This document shows positions 27,991 to 37,575 of a stretch of DNA of 64,000 bases, in pieces (positions within the stretch are counted from its first letter, which is position 1; every line of letters starts with the position of its first letter). The stretch spans positions 143,027-207,026 of the forward strand of contig JANNES010000026.1 of NCBI GenBank assembly GCA_031378845.1, read 5' to 3'. The notes under the pieces were generated by a model that saw nothing but the letters and a program-made list of their open reading frames with translations, was not told the DNA's origin and did not search any database. Source of the stretch: JAJNPS01 sp031378845. Lineage in GTDB: Bacteria > Pseudomonadota > Alphaproteobacteria > Rhodobacterales > Rhodobacteraceae. The translations under genes and the position numbers were made by a program.

Positions 27991-28298
27991 CGCGGACCGC
28001 GCGCTGTCTATCACGTCAGTCTCCCCCTGAGCGTCGCAACCTTGCCGCGAAATCTCAAACGCGTCAAACGTTTTCTTTCGCTTTAGCGCGAACCACTAGA
28101 AACCGAACATCGACGCGCAGGTTTCATGCTCTTGACCGCCAGCCTGCGCCGTCATTGCTGCAATCGCGCATTTTCGCGCCGCGCCGCAGCGTATACGGCG
28201 GGAGTCGGCGCGGCCAGGGCGGGCCCGAATTTCGAACTTGATCACATGCGCCACTTTGTCGACAGTACCCGAGCAATAGCGATCGCAAAGGACCCTAC
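27991..28298. promoter_or_regulatory. glpD-glpR divergent control region
   Basis: This 308-nt spacer must drive both the glp operon (minus) and glpR (plus). The AT-rich part at 28066-28087 contains AAACGTTTTCTTTCGCTTT; repeats of the TTTCG kind are known targets of alphaproteobacterial GlpR-type DeoR regulators, so this is the best operator candidate. The remainder is G+C-rich and shows no gene. Confidence 0.4.
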
Positions 28299-29060
28299 GT
28301 GGCACTGAGTTTCCGCCAGACCGAGATACTTGACATCGCGCGCAGCGAAGGCCGAGTGATGGTCGAAGACTTGGCGCAGCGCTTTGACGTGACCTTGCAG
28401 ACCATCCGGCGCGACCTGACGGATCTTGCGGATGCGGGGCATCTTGACCGGGTGCATGGCGGTGCGATGCCGCGCACCGGGGTGACCAATCTTGGCTATG
28501 AGCAGCGCCGCCGGATGAACGAGGCCGCCAAAACCGCCATTGCGAGGGCTTGCGCCGCCGCGATTCCGGGCAATTGTTCGATCATCTTGAACCTTGGCAC
28601 CACGACCGAGGCTGTAGCCCATGAATTGCTGCACCACAGCAACATCACGGTCGTCACCAACAACATGAACGTCGCCAACATCCTTGCTGCCAATCCCGGC
28701 TGCGAGATCATGGTGGCGGGTGGCGCGCTGCGGCGGTCCGATGGCGGTCTGGTGGGCGAATTGACGACGCAGTTCTTTGAGCAGTTCAAGGTCGATCTTG
28801 CGGTGATCGGGGTGTCGGCCTTGGATCAGGACGGCGATCTTTTGGATTTTGATCTGGCCGAGGTGCGGGTCTCCAAGGCGATCCTCCGGCAAGCGCGCAA
28901 AACCTATCTGGTCTGCGACCATTCAAAACTGGCGCGCTCGGCTCCGGCCCGGCTGGCCTCGTTGTCCGAGATCGAAACGATGTTTACGGATCAGCCCCTG
29001 CCGGACGAGCTGGCCCGCAAATGCCGCGACTGGGGCACGACGATCCACATCGCGATCTGA
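28299..29060 (+). CDS. glpR: DeoR-family glycerol regulon repressor
   Basis: A 253-residue repressor starting at GTG 28299 with AAAGGA upstream. The N-terminal winged helix reads RQTEILDIARSEGRVMVEDL and VTLQTIRRDLTDLADAGHLD, then VHGGAMP. The sugar-phosphate sensor domain has LNLGTTTEAVAHEL, VTNNMNVANIL, GGALRRSDGGLVGE and DHSKLARSAP. Glycerol 3-phosphate is the usual inducer of GlpR. Divergent placement from glpD agrees with the glpR-glpD arrangement of rhizobia. Confidence 0.93.
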   Translation: MALSFRQTEILDIARSEGRVMVEDLAQRFDVTLQTIRRDLTDLADAGHLDRVHGGAMPRTGVTNLGYEQRRRMNEAAKTAIARACAAAIPGNCSIILNLGTTTEAVAHELLHHSNITVVTNNMNVANILAANPGCEIMVAGGALRRSDGGLVGELTTQFFEQFKVDLAVIGVSALDQDGDLLDFDLAEVRVSKAILRQARKTYLVCDHSKLARSAPARLASLSEIETMFTDQPLPDELARKCRDWGTTIHIAI

Positions 29061-29156
29061 CGGCTCGGCAATCTGGTCCTACCAGAATCCCCTTGGAGAA
29101 GGCGCGTATTTGGTGTTCAACTCTGCCAGGCGGTGGGCACGGGGGAGGAGCAAGCC

Positions 29157-30350
29157 ATGAAAGACGACCTGCCGGGTTCTTTGCTGCCGGATCTCAAGCG
29201 GTTTGACCGGTTGATGGAGGCGGCAGGGCTGGATGTGCTGATCGCCACCTCGAAACACAACACGCAATACCTCTTGGGCGGCTATCGGTTCCTCTTTTTC
29301 GCGGCGATGGATGCAATCGGGCACAGCCGCTATCTGCCCGTGGTGATCTACCGCCGGGGCCAGCCGGATCACGCGGCCTATATCGGCAACAAGATGGAAG
29401 GGGGCGAACATGCCAACCATCCGTTCTGGACGCCGACCGTGCTGCCGGCGACCTGGGGCAGCATGGATGCAGCAACCTTGGCCGTGGGTCATCTGCGCAA
29501 GATCGGCGCGCACGGGTTGCGCATCGGGATCGAGCCGTCCTTTTTGCCCATGAACGCGCATCAGGTGCTGGCGGCGGCCTGCCCGCATCTGGTGGACGGC
29601 ACCGGCATGATGGAGCAGATGCGCGCGATCAAGACCGCAGCCGAACTTGCGCTCCTAAAGCAAGCGTCCGAGCTGATCACCGATTCCATGATTGCCACCA
29701 TTGGTGCGGCACAGGAAGGCTGGACCAAGGCGCGCATCATCGAGGAGTTGCGCCAGCAAGAAACGACGCGTGGCCTGCATTTCGACTATTGCCTGCTGAC
29801 GCTTGGTGCGAGCCACAACCGTGCCTCGTCTTCGCAGGCATGGCGCGCGGGTGAGGTGTTGTCGATTGATAGTGGCGGCAATTATCGCGGCTACATCGGC
29901 GATCTCTGCCGGATGGGCATTCTGGGCGAGCCGGACGCCGAATTGCACGATCTGCTGGCCGAGGTTGAATCCGTCCAGCAAGCGGCCTTTGCCCATGTGC
30001 GGCCCGGCGTCGAGGGCGGGGCGATGATCGCGGCGGCCGATGCGGTGCTGAAGGCCGGGCCGTCGGCCGCGTTCAACGATTTCTTTGCGCATGGAATGGG
30101 CTTGATCAGCCATGAGGTACCGTTCCTGATGACCAACCATCCGGTGGCCTATGACGGCGTGGATGCCACCCGCACGCTGGAGGCGGGCATGGTTCTGTCC
30201 GTGGAAACCACGATGCAGCACCCCCAGCGCGGGTTCATCAAGATCGAGGACACGCTGGCGGTGACGGAAGGCGGCTATGAGATGTACGGCATGCGCGGGC
30301 GCGGCTGGAACCGGGGCGGGAACGTCGGCGCGCCACGTCACGGGCGATGA
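29157..30350 (+). CDS. M24-family metallopeptidase (Xaa-Pro peptidase/creatinase type)
   Basis: A 397-residue protein. The N-terminal creatinase-like domain (LDVLIATSKHNTQYLLGGYR) is followed by the pita-bread catalytic domain. All five metal ligands can be matched: Asp in LSIDSGG, Asp in GYIGDLCRMG, His in FFAHGMGL, Glu in LSVETTMQ and Glu in FIKIEDTLA. The start at 29157 follows GGGGGAGGAG. It may cleave Xaa-Pro dipeptides or hydrolyse a C-N bond like creatinase. It lies 96 nt after glpR on the same strand but has no evident link to glycerol use. Confidence 0.85.
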   Translation: MKDDLPGSLLPDLKRFDRLMEAAGLDVLIATSKHNTQYLLGGYRFLFFAAMDAIGHSRYLPVVIYRRGQPDHAAYIGNKMEGGEHANHPFWTPTVLPATWGSMDAATLAVGHLRKIGAHGLRIGIEPSFLPMNAHQVLAAACPHLVDGTGMMEQMRAIKTAAELALLKQASELITDSMIATIGAAQEGWTKARIIEELRQQETTRGLHFDYCLLTLGASHNRASSSQAWRAGEVLSIDSGGNYRGYIGDLCRMGILGEPDAELHDLLAEVESVQQAAFAHVRPGVEGGAMIAAADAVLKAGPSAAFNDFFAHGMGLISHEVPFLMTNHPVAYDGVDATRTLEAGMVLSVETTMQHPQRGFIKIEDTLAVTEGGYEMYGMRGRGWNRGGNVGAPRHGR

Positions 30351-30735
30351 GTGTCCACCGGAGGCTTTGACGTGCAGCCTCGTGATGGCGCGCACTTGCG
30401 CGGCGATGGCGTCGGTCTCGGCCATGCAATCGGCCAGCGTTTGCAAAGATGTGGCCCGATGGCGCCGCCGGTGGTCACACCTGCATGGCCCACGATCATG
30501 TCCGCTCCGGCGCGGGCCATCTCGGTGGCCGTGTGCGGAGATATGACTTGGGGGCTGGGAAAGCTGTCTTGCGGCAAGATCCGTGCCGCCGTGTGGCGGC
30601 GGCACAGCGTGATTGACACGGCATGTCGCGAGACGGTCTGACCGGGGCTTTTGGCCCACATCGGTGCGGCCAAGCTGCCGTCGCGATGTGGGCGCAGATG
30701 GCGAAGGTCAGGTTGTCTGCTTGAAGCTGTCATGC
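30345..30735 (-). pseudogene. Fragment of a TIM-barrel PEP-hydrolase-like protein, frameshifted
   Basis: The minus strand reads SPHTATEMARAGADMIVGHA and GVTTGGAIG, a block typical of phosphoenolpyruvate-hydrolase-like TIM barrels. A frame change near 30460-30470 is then needed to continue as TSLQTLADCMAETDAIAAQV. The rest of the roughly 280-residue family is missing on both sides, and the fragment overlaps the end of the ICMT-like gene. It is a degraded remnant. Confidence 0.45.
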
Positions 30736-31409
30736 TTGGCCGGGGTGGCCTGAAGCAGCTGCGCGAGGTTGGGGATCATCATCGGCACACGGCGCGCATA
30801 ATCGTCATAGGCCGGGAATGCCTCGCGCAAGACCACTTCTTCAAAACGCGCCCGCTGGTACTGCAAGCCAAGCCAAATTCCGCCCGCCGCCAATGCCAGA
30901 ATGCTGCCATGCGCGATGACCACGCCGATCACGGTGACAAGTTCGGCACAGTACAAAGGGTGGCGGACGATGCCGTAAGGTCCGCGCGTCACCAGTTCGC
31001 GGGCAGAAGCCATGATCGAGAACGACCGGCCGAGGCGGCGCAGGCACATGATCGACAGGATGGTTCCGACGATCACCAGCACGGTGGACTAGATCTGCAT
31101 CGATTGCGAGATTTGCTGCGAGGGCAATGCGATCAGCCCCATCATCGCGTAGGTCCCGCCAACCGCCGTAAGGCGCGGCACAAGCCCCGCAGCGGTCGTC
31201 AACGGATCGTGGCGGATGACCGTAAAGAACACTACGGCGCCAATGAAGATGATGGCAAAGAACTTGGAAACGATCGCCAACTGCCACATGTCGAGCGTGT
31301 TTCGGTATACGATAATTGCGCCGAAGTAGAGCACTTCAAGATAGATGATCATCGTGAATACGGCGATCATCGAGAGTTTTCCGACGCGATCTTCCATTTC
31401 TTTACTCAT
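30708..31409 (-). pseudogene. Isoprenylcysteine methyltransferase-like membrane protein with amber codon
   Basis: A single frame of 234 codons containing one TAG at 31091-31089. Before it come four hydrophobic segments (MIAVFTMIIYLEVLYFGAII, VSKFFAIIFIGAVVFFTVI, and others). After it lies the ICMT/PEMT signature LGRSFSIMASARELVTRGPY, then GIVRHPLYCAELVTVIG and the closing FEEVVLREAFPAYDDYARRV. Such enzymes methylate small or lipid-linked carboxyl or amino groups in the membrane. The start overlaps the end of the sterol-desaturase-like gene, which carries a TAG as well. Apart from the stop nothing is damaged. Confidence 0.75.
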
Positions 31410-32253
31410 GGCGTGCTTTGACCTTTAACTTGAAACTGGTGATGAGGTTTTGACAGATGTCCTTGAAAGGATGGAGCATCTGCTGGTGATAGAGCACGGG
31501 CATCGGTTCGCTGATGCCGTACTTTTCCGGACGATGCTTGGGCAGGAAAATCGTTCCTCCCACGACATCGATGATCGAGAGTTGCGAGGCGAAATTCTGG
31601 TCGTAAGCCTCACTCTGGTTGGCGTGATGCCAATGGTGGTGTTCGGGCGAGGCCAGCACGTATTTTAACGGACCGAAGTCCAGCTTGACGTTGGAGTGCA
31701 GCAAGATCGCATGCACCATGTAAAGCGCATGAAAGAGCAAGATCGCTTCGAACGAGAAGTGCAGGAAGTACAAAGGCAGGACCTGCAGCATCGACGCAAA
31801 GATCTGGTCAACCGGATGCAGACGGTGTGAGGCAAGCCAGTCCATTTCCTCGATGCTGTGATGCACCGCATGGAACTTCCACAAGAACGGCACGGCATGC
31901 GAGATCCGGTGCGCGATGTAGTAGCCGATATCGGCAATGATGATCACGGCGGGCAGTTCCGCCCAGAGCGGCAGCGCGCTGACCTAGGCGAAGGTCTCTG
32001 CCGGGACGATCAGACTGTAGCTGGCCATGATCGCACCCGCCAAAGCGACAAACCCGATGCGCACCGCAAAGCCGTTCAGAAAAAGATGCACCACATCGTT
32101 GAACCACTGACGGCGAAACAGTTTTTGCCCGGCATGAATGGGCAACAAACGCTCCATCGGGATGAAGATGCAGGCCAGGATGAGGATCGTGGTGTAGTCC
32201 AAGGATGCATCCCGTGCCGTGTATTCCGCGTGCCAGGTGGTATTGCGGGTCAC
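31402..32253 (-). pseudogene. Sterol desaturase / fatty acid hydroxylase-like protein with amber codon
   Basis: A frame of 284 codons with one TAG at 31986-31984. Before it is a membrane N-terminus (LDYTTILILACIFIPMERLL, IGFVALAGAIMASYSLIV). After it the diiron His clusters are intact: HRISHAVPFLWKFHAVHHS and SPEHHHWHHANQSEAYDQNF. The stop falls between TFA and VSALPLWAELP, where Gln would fit, suggesting CAG to TAG. It overlaps the ICMT-like gene by 8 nt, so the two were one operon, perhaps modifying a membrane lipid. Confidence 0.8.
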
Positions 32254-32588
32254 TATGGCTGGAATGTGGATCGAAGGTGTCGCTGAAACTAAATGACTGT
32301 GCCCGACTCAAGGCACCGTCAAACCGGCGCGCGCGGGCTGGACGATCTGATGTTCCACATCTGGCCAACCACCCCGCGGGCCATCCGGGGCAGCGGCTAA
32401 AGGCGCCTCGGCCAGGCGGCTTGCGCAGCGGGCCGGTGGATCGTCTGGCGGCGGTCCGTCAGCCCCGAGGCGATGCCGCCGCAAAGGATGCTTTTGCTGG
32501 TGTCATCGACGATCAGGACCAGACAGCGGCGCGACCGCAGGCAGATTTCCCCAGCACGTGGCGTCACCCTTTGGCTGATCGGGTGTGT
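32254..32588. other. Gap upstream of sterol desaturase relic and downstream of katG
   Basis: These 335 nt carry no gene or RNA I can support. The part nearest 32254 would hold the promoter of the minus-strand desaturase-like gene; the right side ends in the katG terminator hairpin. Confidence 0.4.
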
Positions 32589-32626
32589 TCATCCGGACGC
32601 AGCGGACTTGCGCTGCGCCCGGATGA
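32589..32626 (-). terminator. Strong hairpin downstream of katG
   Basis: TCATCCGGACGCAGCG (32589-32604) pairs with CGCTGCGCCCGGATGA (32611-32626) with one mismatch and a 6-nt loop. It starts 14 nt after the katG stop. The T-run is poor, so termination efficiency is uncertain. Confidence 0.6.
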
Positions 32627-32639
32627 CGTCTTGGTGCGG

Positions 32640-34853
32640 TCAGGCCAGATCAAACCGATCAAGGTTCATCACCTTGGTCCAGGCCGCAGCAAAGTCGCGG
32701 GCAAAGTCGTCCGCGGCGTCTTGGCTTGCATACACCTCGGCGATGGCGCGCAGTTGCGAGTTGGATCCAAAGACCAGATCCACCCGCGTGCCGGTCCATT
32801 TCAGTGCACCACTGGTCCGATCACGCCCTTCGAACACATCGGCGGCATCAGAGGTGGGTTTCCACACCGTGCCCATGTCCAGCAAGTTGACGAAAAAGTC
32901 CGTGCTCAGGGTTTCGGGCCGCTTGGTCAGGACACCGTGCTGTGCGGCACCTGTATTGGCGTTCAGCACCCGCAGGCCGCCCAACAGCACCGTCATCTCG
33001 GGCGCGGTCAGGGTCAAAAGCTGCGCGCGATCCACCAACAGCTCTTCGGCAGTGATGGTGTAATCGGTCTTGAGGTAGTTGCGGAACCCGTCCGCCGCAG
33101 GTTCCAGCACCGCAAAGCTTTCGGTGTCGGTCTGCGCTTGCGTCGCGTCGGCGCGCCCGGGGGTAAAGGGCACCGCGATCTTGTGGCCGCCGTTGCGTGC
33201 CGCCTGTTCCACCGCAGCCGAGCCGCCAAGCACGATCAGATCGGCCAGCGATACCCGCTTGGCACCGGTTTGCCCCGCGTTGAACGCCGCCTGGATGCTT
33301 TCGAGCTTGGCCAGAACCGGCTCCAGTTGTGTCGGCTGATTGACCGCCCAGTCCTTTTGCGGCGCCAGACGGATCCGCGCCCCGTTGGCACCGCCGCGTT
33401 TGTCGGAGCCACGGAACGTCGCGGCAGACGCCCATGCGGTTGCGACGAGCGCAGAGATCGTCAACCCCGAGCCAAGGATCTGCGTCTTGAGCGTCGCAAT
33501 GTCCGCTGCATCGATCGCCGCGTATGTGACCTTGGGGATCGGGTCTTGCCACAGCAGCTCTTCGGCCGGGACCAACGGTCCCAGATAGCGCGCACGCGGC
33601 CCCATGTCGCGGTGGGTCAGCTTGAACCACGCGCGGGCAAAGGCGTCGGCAAAGAGGTCGGGGTTGGCGTGGAACCGTTTGGAGATCGGGCCATAGATCG
33701 GGTCCATCCGCAACGCGAGGTCGGTGGTAAACATGATCGGCGCATGTCGCAATGTCGGATCATGGGCGTCCGGTACGGTGCCCGCGCCGTCTGCATTTGC
33801 GGGGATCCATTGCGTGGCACCTGCGGGGCTTTTGGTCTGCACCCAGTCAAAGGCAAAGAGGTTGTCAAAGTAGTTGTTGTCCCACCGGACCGGATTGGTG
33901 GTCCATGCGCCCTCCAGGCCGCTGGTGATGGTATGGGCGCCCTTGCCACTGCCAAAGCTGTTCAGCCAGCCAAAGCCCTGGGCCTCGAGGGGCGCACTTT
34001 CGGGCTCTGCGCCGACATACGTCGACGGGTCAGCCGCCCCATGGCCCTTGCCAAAAGTATGCCCGCCCGCGATCAGCGCCACGGTTTCTTCGTCATTCAT
34101 CGCCATCCGGCCAAAGGTCTCGCGGATGTCATGCGCTGCGGCCAGCGGGTCAGGATTGCCGTTCGGGCCTTCGGGATTGACGTAAATCAGACCCATCTGC
34201 ACGGCGGCCAACGGGTTTTCCAGTTCCCGCGCCCCGGAATAGCGCTTGTCGCCAAGCCAGCTGTCCTCTTTGCCCCAATAGATGTCCTCGTCCGGCTCCC
34301 ACACGTCGGCGCGGCCAAAGCCAAAGCCAAAGGTCTTGAAGCCCATGGTTTCCATGCCGATATCGGCGGCCAGGATCATCAGGTCGGCCCAGGAGACGGC
34401 GCGCCCGTACTTTTGCTTGATCGGCCACAGCAGACGACGCGCCTTGTCGAGGTTGCCATTGTCGGGCCAGGAGTTCAGCGGCGCAAATCGCTGCATGCCA
34501 GCCCCCGCACCGCCGCGCCCGTCGCCGGTCCGGTAGGTGCCAGCACTGTGCCACGCCATCCGCACAAAGAACGGTCCGTAATGGCCGTAGTCCGCCGGCC
34601 ACCAGTCCTGCGAGGTCGTCAAAAGCGCGGTGATATCGGCTGTGAGCGCCTTCAAGTCCAGCGTCTCAAACGCCTTGGCGTAGGTAAAGTCCTCGCCCAT
34701 CGGATTGGACAGGGCCGACTGCTGGTGCAGGATTTTCAGGTTCAATTGGTTCGGCCACCAATCGCGGTTCGACCGCAGCGCAAAGCTCGCGTTTTTCGGC
34801 GCGCCGTGCATCACCGGGCATTTGCCCGCATTCCCGACATCATCTCCGTCCAT
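32640..34853 (-). CDS. katG: Bifunctional catalase-peroxidase
   Basis: A 737-residue heme enzyme that removes H2O2. The start at 34853 (MDGDDVGNAGKCPVMHG) is chosen over an ATG 24 nt upstream because GGAGAAAG precedes it. The N-terminal domain has the distal site VRMAWHSAGTYR (Arg, Trp, His). The other crosslink residues lie in MGLIYVNPEGPNG and FGRMAMNDEE, and the proximal His is in ALIAGGHTFGKGHG. The duplicated C-terminal domain follows from about residue 430. It is divergent from oxyR, the usual activator of katG. Confidence 0.98.
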   Translation of the reverse strand: MDGDDVGNAGKCPVMHGAPKNASFALRSNRDWWPNQLNLKILHQQSALSNPMGEDFTYAKAFETLDLKALTADITALLTTSQDWWPADYGHYGPFFVRMAWHSAGTYRTGDGRGGAGAGMQRFAPLNSWPDNGNLDKARRLLWPIKQKYGRAVSWADLMILAADIGMETMGFKTFGFGFGRADVWEPDEDIYWGKEDSWLGDKRYSGARELENPLAAVQMGLIYVNPEGPNGNPDPLAAAHDIRETFGRMAMNDEETVALIAGGHTFGKGHGAADPSTYVGAEPESAPLEAQGFGWLNSFGSGKGAHTITSGLEGAWTTNPVRWDNNYFDNLFAFDWVQTKSPAGATQWIPANADGAGTVPDAHDPTLRHAPIMFTTDLALRMDPIYGPISKRFHANPDLFADAFARAWFKLTHRDMGPRARYLGPLVPAEELLWQDPIPKVTYAAIDAADIATLKTQILGSGLTISALVATAWASAATFRGSDKRGGANGARIRLAPQKDWAVNQPTQLEPVLAKLESIQAAFNAGQTGAKRVSLADLIVLGGSAAVEQAARNGGHKIAVPFTPGRADATQAQTDTESFAVLEPAADGFRNYLKTDYTITAEELLVDRAQLLTLTAPEMTVLLGGLRVLNANTGAAQHGVLTKRPETLSTDFFVNLLDMGTVWKPTSDAADVFEGRDRTSGALKWTGTRVDLVFGSNSQLRAIAEVYASQDAADDFARDFAAAWTKVMNLDRFDLA

Positions 34854-35039
34854 GGCTTTCTCCGATGTTGCTTGCATTGATCTTGCGGCGAACGCGTCGC
34901 CGCCGGGCCGGCGATGGGCTGTGCCACCATGTCCCATAGGGGCAAAAGCAGCGCGTCACCCCTGTTCTGTGGTCAAGACTACCAAACCTGCGCGATTAGT
35001 TTAAGTTGTATTTTCTGATTGTGATCATAAGGTGACGTT
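34854..35039. promoter_or_regulatory. katG-oxyR divergent promoter region
   Basis: The stretch 34975-35030 is clearly AT-rich (GTTTAAGTTGTATTTTCTGA within it) and sits directly before oxyR. An OxyR binding site of the extended ATAG-spaced kind is expected here to control both genes. I cannot define the operator by eye. Confidence 0.45.
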
Positions 35040-35960
35040 ATGACCAATCTGACGCTCAAGCACTTTCGCTACTTCGAGGCCCTGTCACAGCAGGGCCATT
35101 TTGGTCGGGCGGCGGATGTCTGCGCGATTTCACAGCCAGCTTTGTCCATGCAGATCAAAGAGTTGGAGGAAACGCTTGGAACTGCTCTTTTTGACCGCGG
35201 CGCGCGGCAAATCCGGCTGACCAATTTTGGCGAAGAATTCGCCCTGCGCGTGCGCGACATCTTGCGCGCGGTGGATGAGCTGGCGGATCTCGCGCGCGCA
35301 TCGCATGACCAACTGGTGGGGCGGCTGCGAATTGGGGTGATCCCGACCGTGGCCCCCTATCTGCTGCCGACGATCCTGGGCGATCTTGCGCGGCGCTATC
35401 CGGGCCTTGACATGCATGTGCGCGAGACCGTGACGCCCAAGCTTTTGCACGAACTGGCGCAAGGTCGGCTTGACACGGCCATCGTCGCACTGCCGGTATC
35501 CGAACTGTCGCTGACCGAGGTCGCGCTTTTTTCCGAAGATTTCGTTTTGGTGCGGCCCGCAGAGGACGCCGCGAAGCCCGTGCCCAATCGCGAAGCCCTG
35601 CGTGAGCTGCGCCTGCTTTTGCTCGAAGAGGGGCATTGCTTTCGCGATCAGGCGCTGTCGTTTTGCAACGTGAGCACGGCGCAGCCGCGCGAATTGCTGG
35701 ATGGCAGTTCGCTGACCACCTTGGTGCAGATGGTCAGCGCCGGGATCGGCGTCACGCTGATCCCCGAAATGGCCTTGGCGGTTGAGATGCGGTCGGGGGC
35801 GGTCTCGGTCGCGCGCTTTGCCAGCCCGCAGCCCTCGCGCACCATCGGGATGATCTGGCGCAAGACCAGCCCGCTGGCGCAACAGCTTTTGCAGATATCG
35901 GGTATCGTGCGGGACGCGGCGGTCGCGTTGCGCCAGCGGCACGCGTCGACCGAAGGCTAG
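35040..35960 (+). CDS. oxyR: LysR-type hydrogen peroxide sensor OxyR
   Basis: A 306-residue LysR regulator. The N-terminal helix-turn-helix is LTLKHFRYFEALSQQGHFGR and AADVCAISQPALSMQIKELE. The effector domain contains LLLLEEGHCFRDQALSFC, where the two Cys match the redox pair of OxyR (eight residues between them, as in EDGHCLRDQA-type sequences). H2O2 oxidises this pair to activate transcription. AAGGTG precedes the start. The stop shares a CTAG tetranucleotide with the rimO stop on the other strand. Confidence 0.93.
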   Translation: MTNLTLKHFRYFEALSQQGHFGRAADVCAISQPALSMQIKELEETLGTALFDRGARQIRLTNFGEEFALRVRDILRAVDELADLARASHDQLVGRLRIGVIPTVAPYLLPTILGDLARRYPGLDMHVRETVTPKLLHELAQGRLDTAIVALPVSELSLTEVALFSEDFVLVRPAEDAAKPVPNREALRELRLLLLEEGHCFRDQALSFCNVSTAQPRELLDGSSLTTLVQMVSAGIGVTLIPEMALAVEMRSGAVSVARFASPQPSRTIGMIWRKTSPLAQQLLQISGIVRDAAVALRQRHASTEG

Positions 35961-37333
35961 AGCCGCCCCCAAAGATCATATTCCCCGGCCTCTTCGACCT
36001 TTACCGTCACGATATCGCCGGGCTTCAACGCCTCGAACCCCTCGTCGATGAACAGGTTGCCGTCGATTTCCGGCGCGTCAGCCTTGGTGCGGCAGGTGGC
36101 GCCTTCGTCATCAACCTCATCGACGATGACCTTCAGTACGCGGCCGACCTTGGCGGCCAGTTTCGCCTCGGAAATGGCTTGCGCCTTTTCCATGAAACGA
36201 TCCCAGCGGTCCTGCTTGACCTCTGCCGGCACGTGATCCGGCAAGGCGTTCGAGCGCGCCCCGGCGACGTTTTCGTACTGAAAGCAGCCGACCCGGTCGA
36301 GTTGCGCGTCATCCATCCAGTCGAGCAGTGTCTGAAATTCAGCTTCCGTCTCACCGGGATAGCCGACGATAAACGTCGAGCGCAGCGCGATATCGGGGCA
36401 GACGGCGCGCCACGCGGCGATCTCGTCCAGCGTGCGGGCGGCGGCGGCGGGGCGGGCCATGCGGCGCAAGGTGTCGGGATGGGCGTGCTGAAAGGGGATG
36501 TCGAGGTAGGGCAGCACCAGCCCGCCCGCCATCAGCGGGATCAGGTCGCGCACATGCGGATAGGGATATACGTAGTGCAGCCGCACCCAGGCGCCCAAGC
36601 GACCCATTTCGCGCGCAAGGTCGGTGATATGGGCGCGCACGTCGCCGCCCTTCCAGGGACTGAGGTCGTGCTTGCGGTCCACCCCATAGGCGGATGTATC
36701 CTGAGAGATCACCAGCAGTTCGCGCACCCCTGCCTCGACCAGCTTTTCGGCCTCGCGCAGCACGGCATGGGCGGGGCGCGATTGCAGCAGGCCCCGCATG
36801 TCGGGGATGATGCAGAACTTGCACTTGTGGTTACAGCCCTCGGAGATCTTGAGATAGCTGTAGTGGCGCGGCGTCAGGGTGACGCCGGTCGCGGGCAAGA
36901 GGTCGATGAACGGATCGGGGCTGGGTGGGACGGCGGCGTGGACGGCGTCCAGCACCGCCTCGTATTGATGCGGCCCGGTGACGGCCAGCACGCGGGGATG
37001 TGCGCCGGTGATGTAGTCCGGCTCCGCCCCCAGACAGCCCGTCACGATGACCCGGCCGTTTTCCACCAGCGCCTCGCCGATGGCCTCCAGCGATTCCGCC
37101 TTGGCGCTGTCCAGAAACCCGCAGGTGTTCACGATCACCGCGTCGGCACCCTTGTAATCGGGAGAGATCGCGTAGCCCTCGGCGCGCAGGCGGGTGAGGA
37201 TGCGTTCGCTGTCCACCAGCGCCTTGGGGCAGCCAAGCGAGACCATGCCGATGGTCGGCTGGCCCACGCGGCGCGTGTCAGGGATCAGGGACCGGGCAAG
37301 GTCGGGGCGGAGGAGGGGCGGATTTTGCGACAT
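35957..37333 (-). CDS. rimO: Ribosomal protein S12 methylthiotransferase
   Basis: A 458-residue radical-SAM methylthiotransferase that modifies an Asp of ribosomal protein S12. The N-terminal UPF0004 domain has MVSLGCPKALVDSERIL, NTCGFLDSAKAESLEAI and VTGCLGAEP, which supply the three Cys of the auxiliary cluster. The radical-SAM cluster is CNHKCKFC in ISEGCNHKCKFCIIPDMRG. A C-terminal TRAM domain follows (KVGRVLKVIVDEVDDEG). The length is normal. It ends within the oxyR stop codon on the opposite strand. Confidence 0.96.
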   Translation of the reverse strand: MSQNPPLLRPDLARSLIPDTRRVGQPTIGMVSLGCPKALVDSERILTRLRAEGYAISPDYKGADAVIVNTCGFLDSAKAESLEAIGEALVENGRVIVTGCLGAEPDYITGAHPRVLAVTGPHQYEAVLDAVHAAVPPSPDPFIDLLPATGVTLTPRHYSYLKISEGCNHKCKFCIIPDMRGLLQSRPAHAVLREAEKLVEAGVRELLVISQDTSAYGVDRKHDLSPWKGGDVRAHITDLAREMGRLGAWVRLHYVYPYPHVRDLIPLMAGGLVLPYLDIPFQHAHPDTLRRMARPAAAARTLDEIAAWRAVCPDIALRSTFIVGYPGETEAEFQTLLDWMDDAQLDRVGCFQYENVAGARSNALPDHVPAEVKQDRWDRFMEKAQAISEAKLAAKVGRVLKVIVDEVDDEGATCRTKADAPEIDGNLFIDEGFEALKPGDIVTVKVEEAGEYDLWGRL

Positions 37334-37575
37334 GGGGGGCGGTATAGCGGGATTTGGGGGGCGAGGGTAGGGGGGTGTCCCGGTGAGGGACGTTTTTGGA
37401 AGTGAGGTAAATCAAGGGGTTGGGGTGAGGGAATTAAGGATGCGTTAGGGATCGGGGGGTTTTCGCAGCCGGTTGCAGGGAGTCCCCGTCCCCGCTAACG
37501 TGGGGTAACCATCGGGCGAACATGATGGACGGCAGGGGCCGGTGCGCCAATGATGCGCATCCAGCGGGGGCGGGT

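Noticed and set aside
32205..34880. Very long plus-strand open frame across katG
   Set aside because: It is antisense to katG, whose motifs are complete. Long antisense frames are expected in G+C-rich genes.
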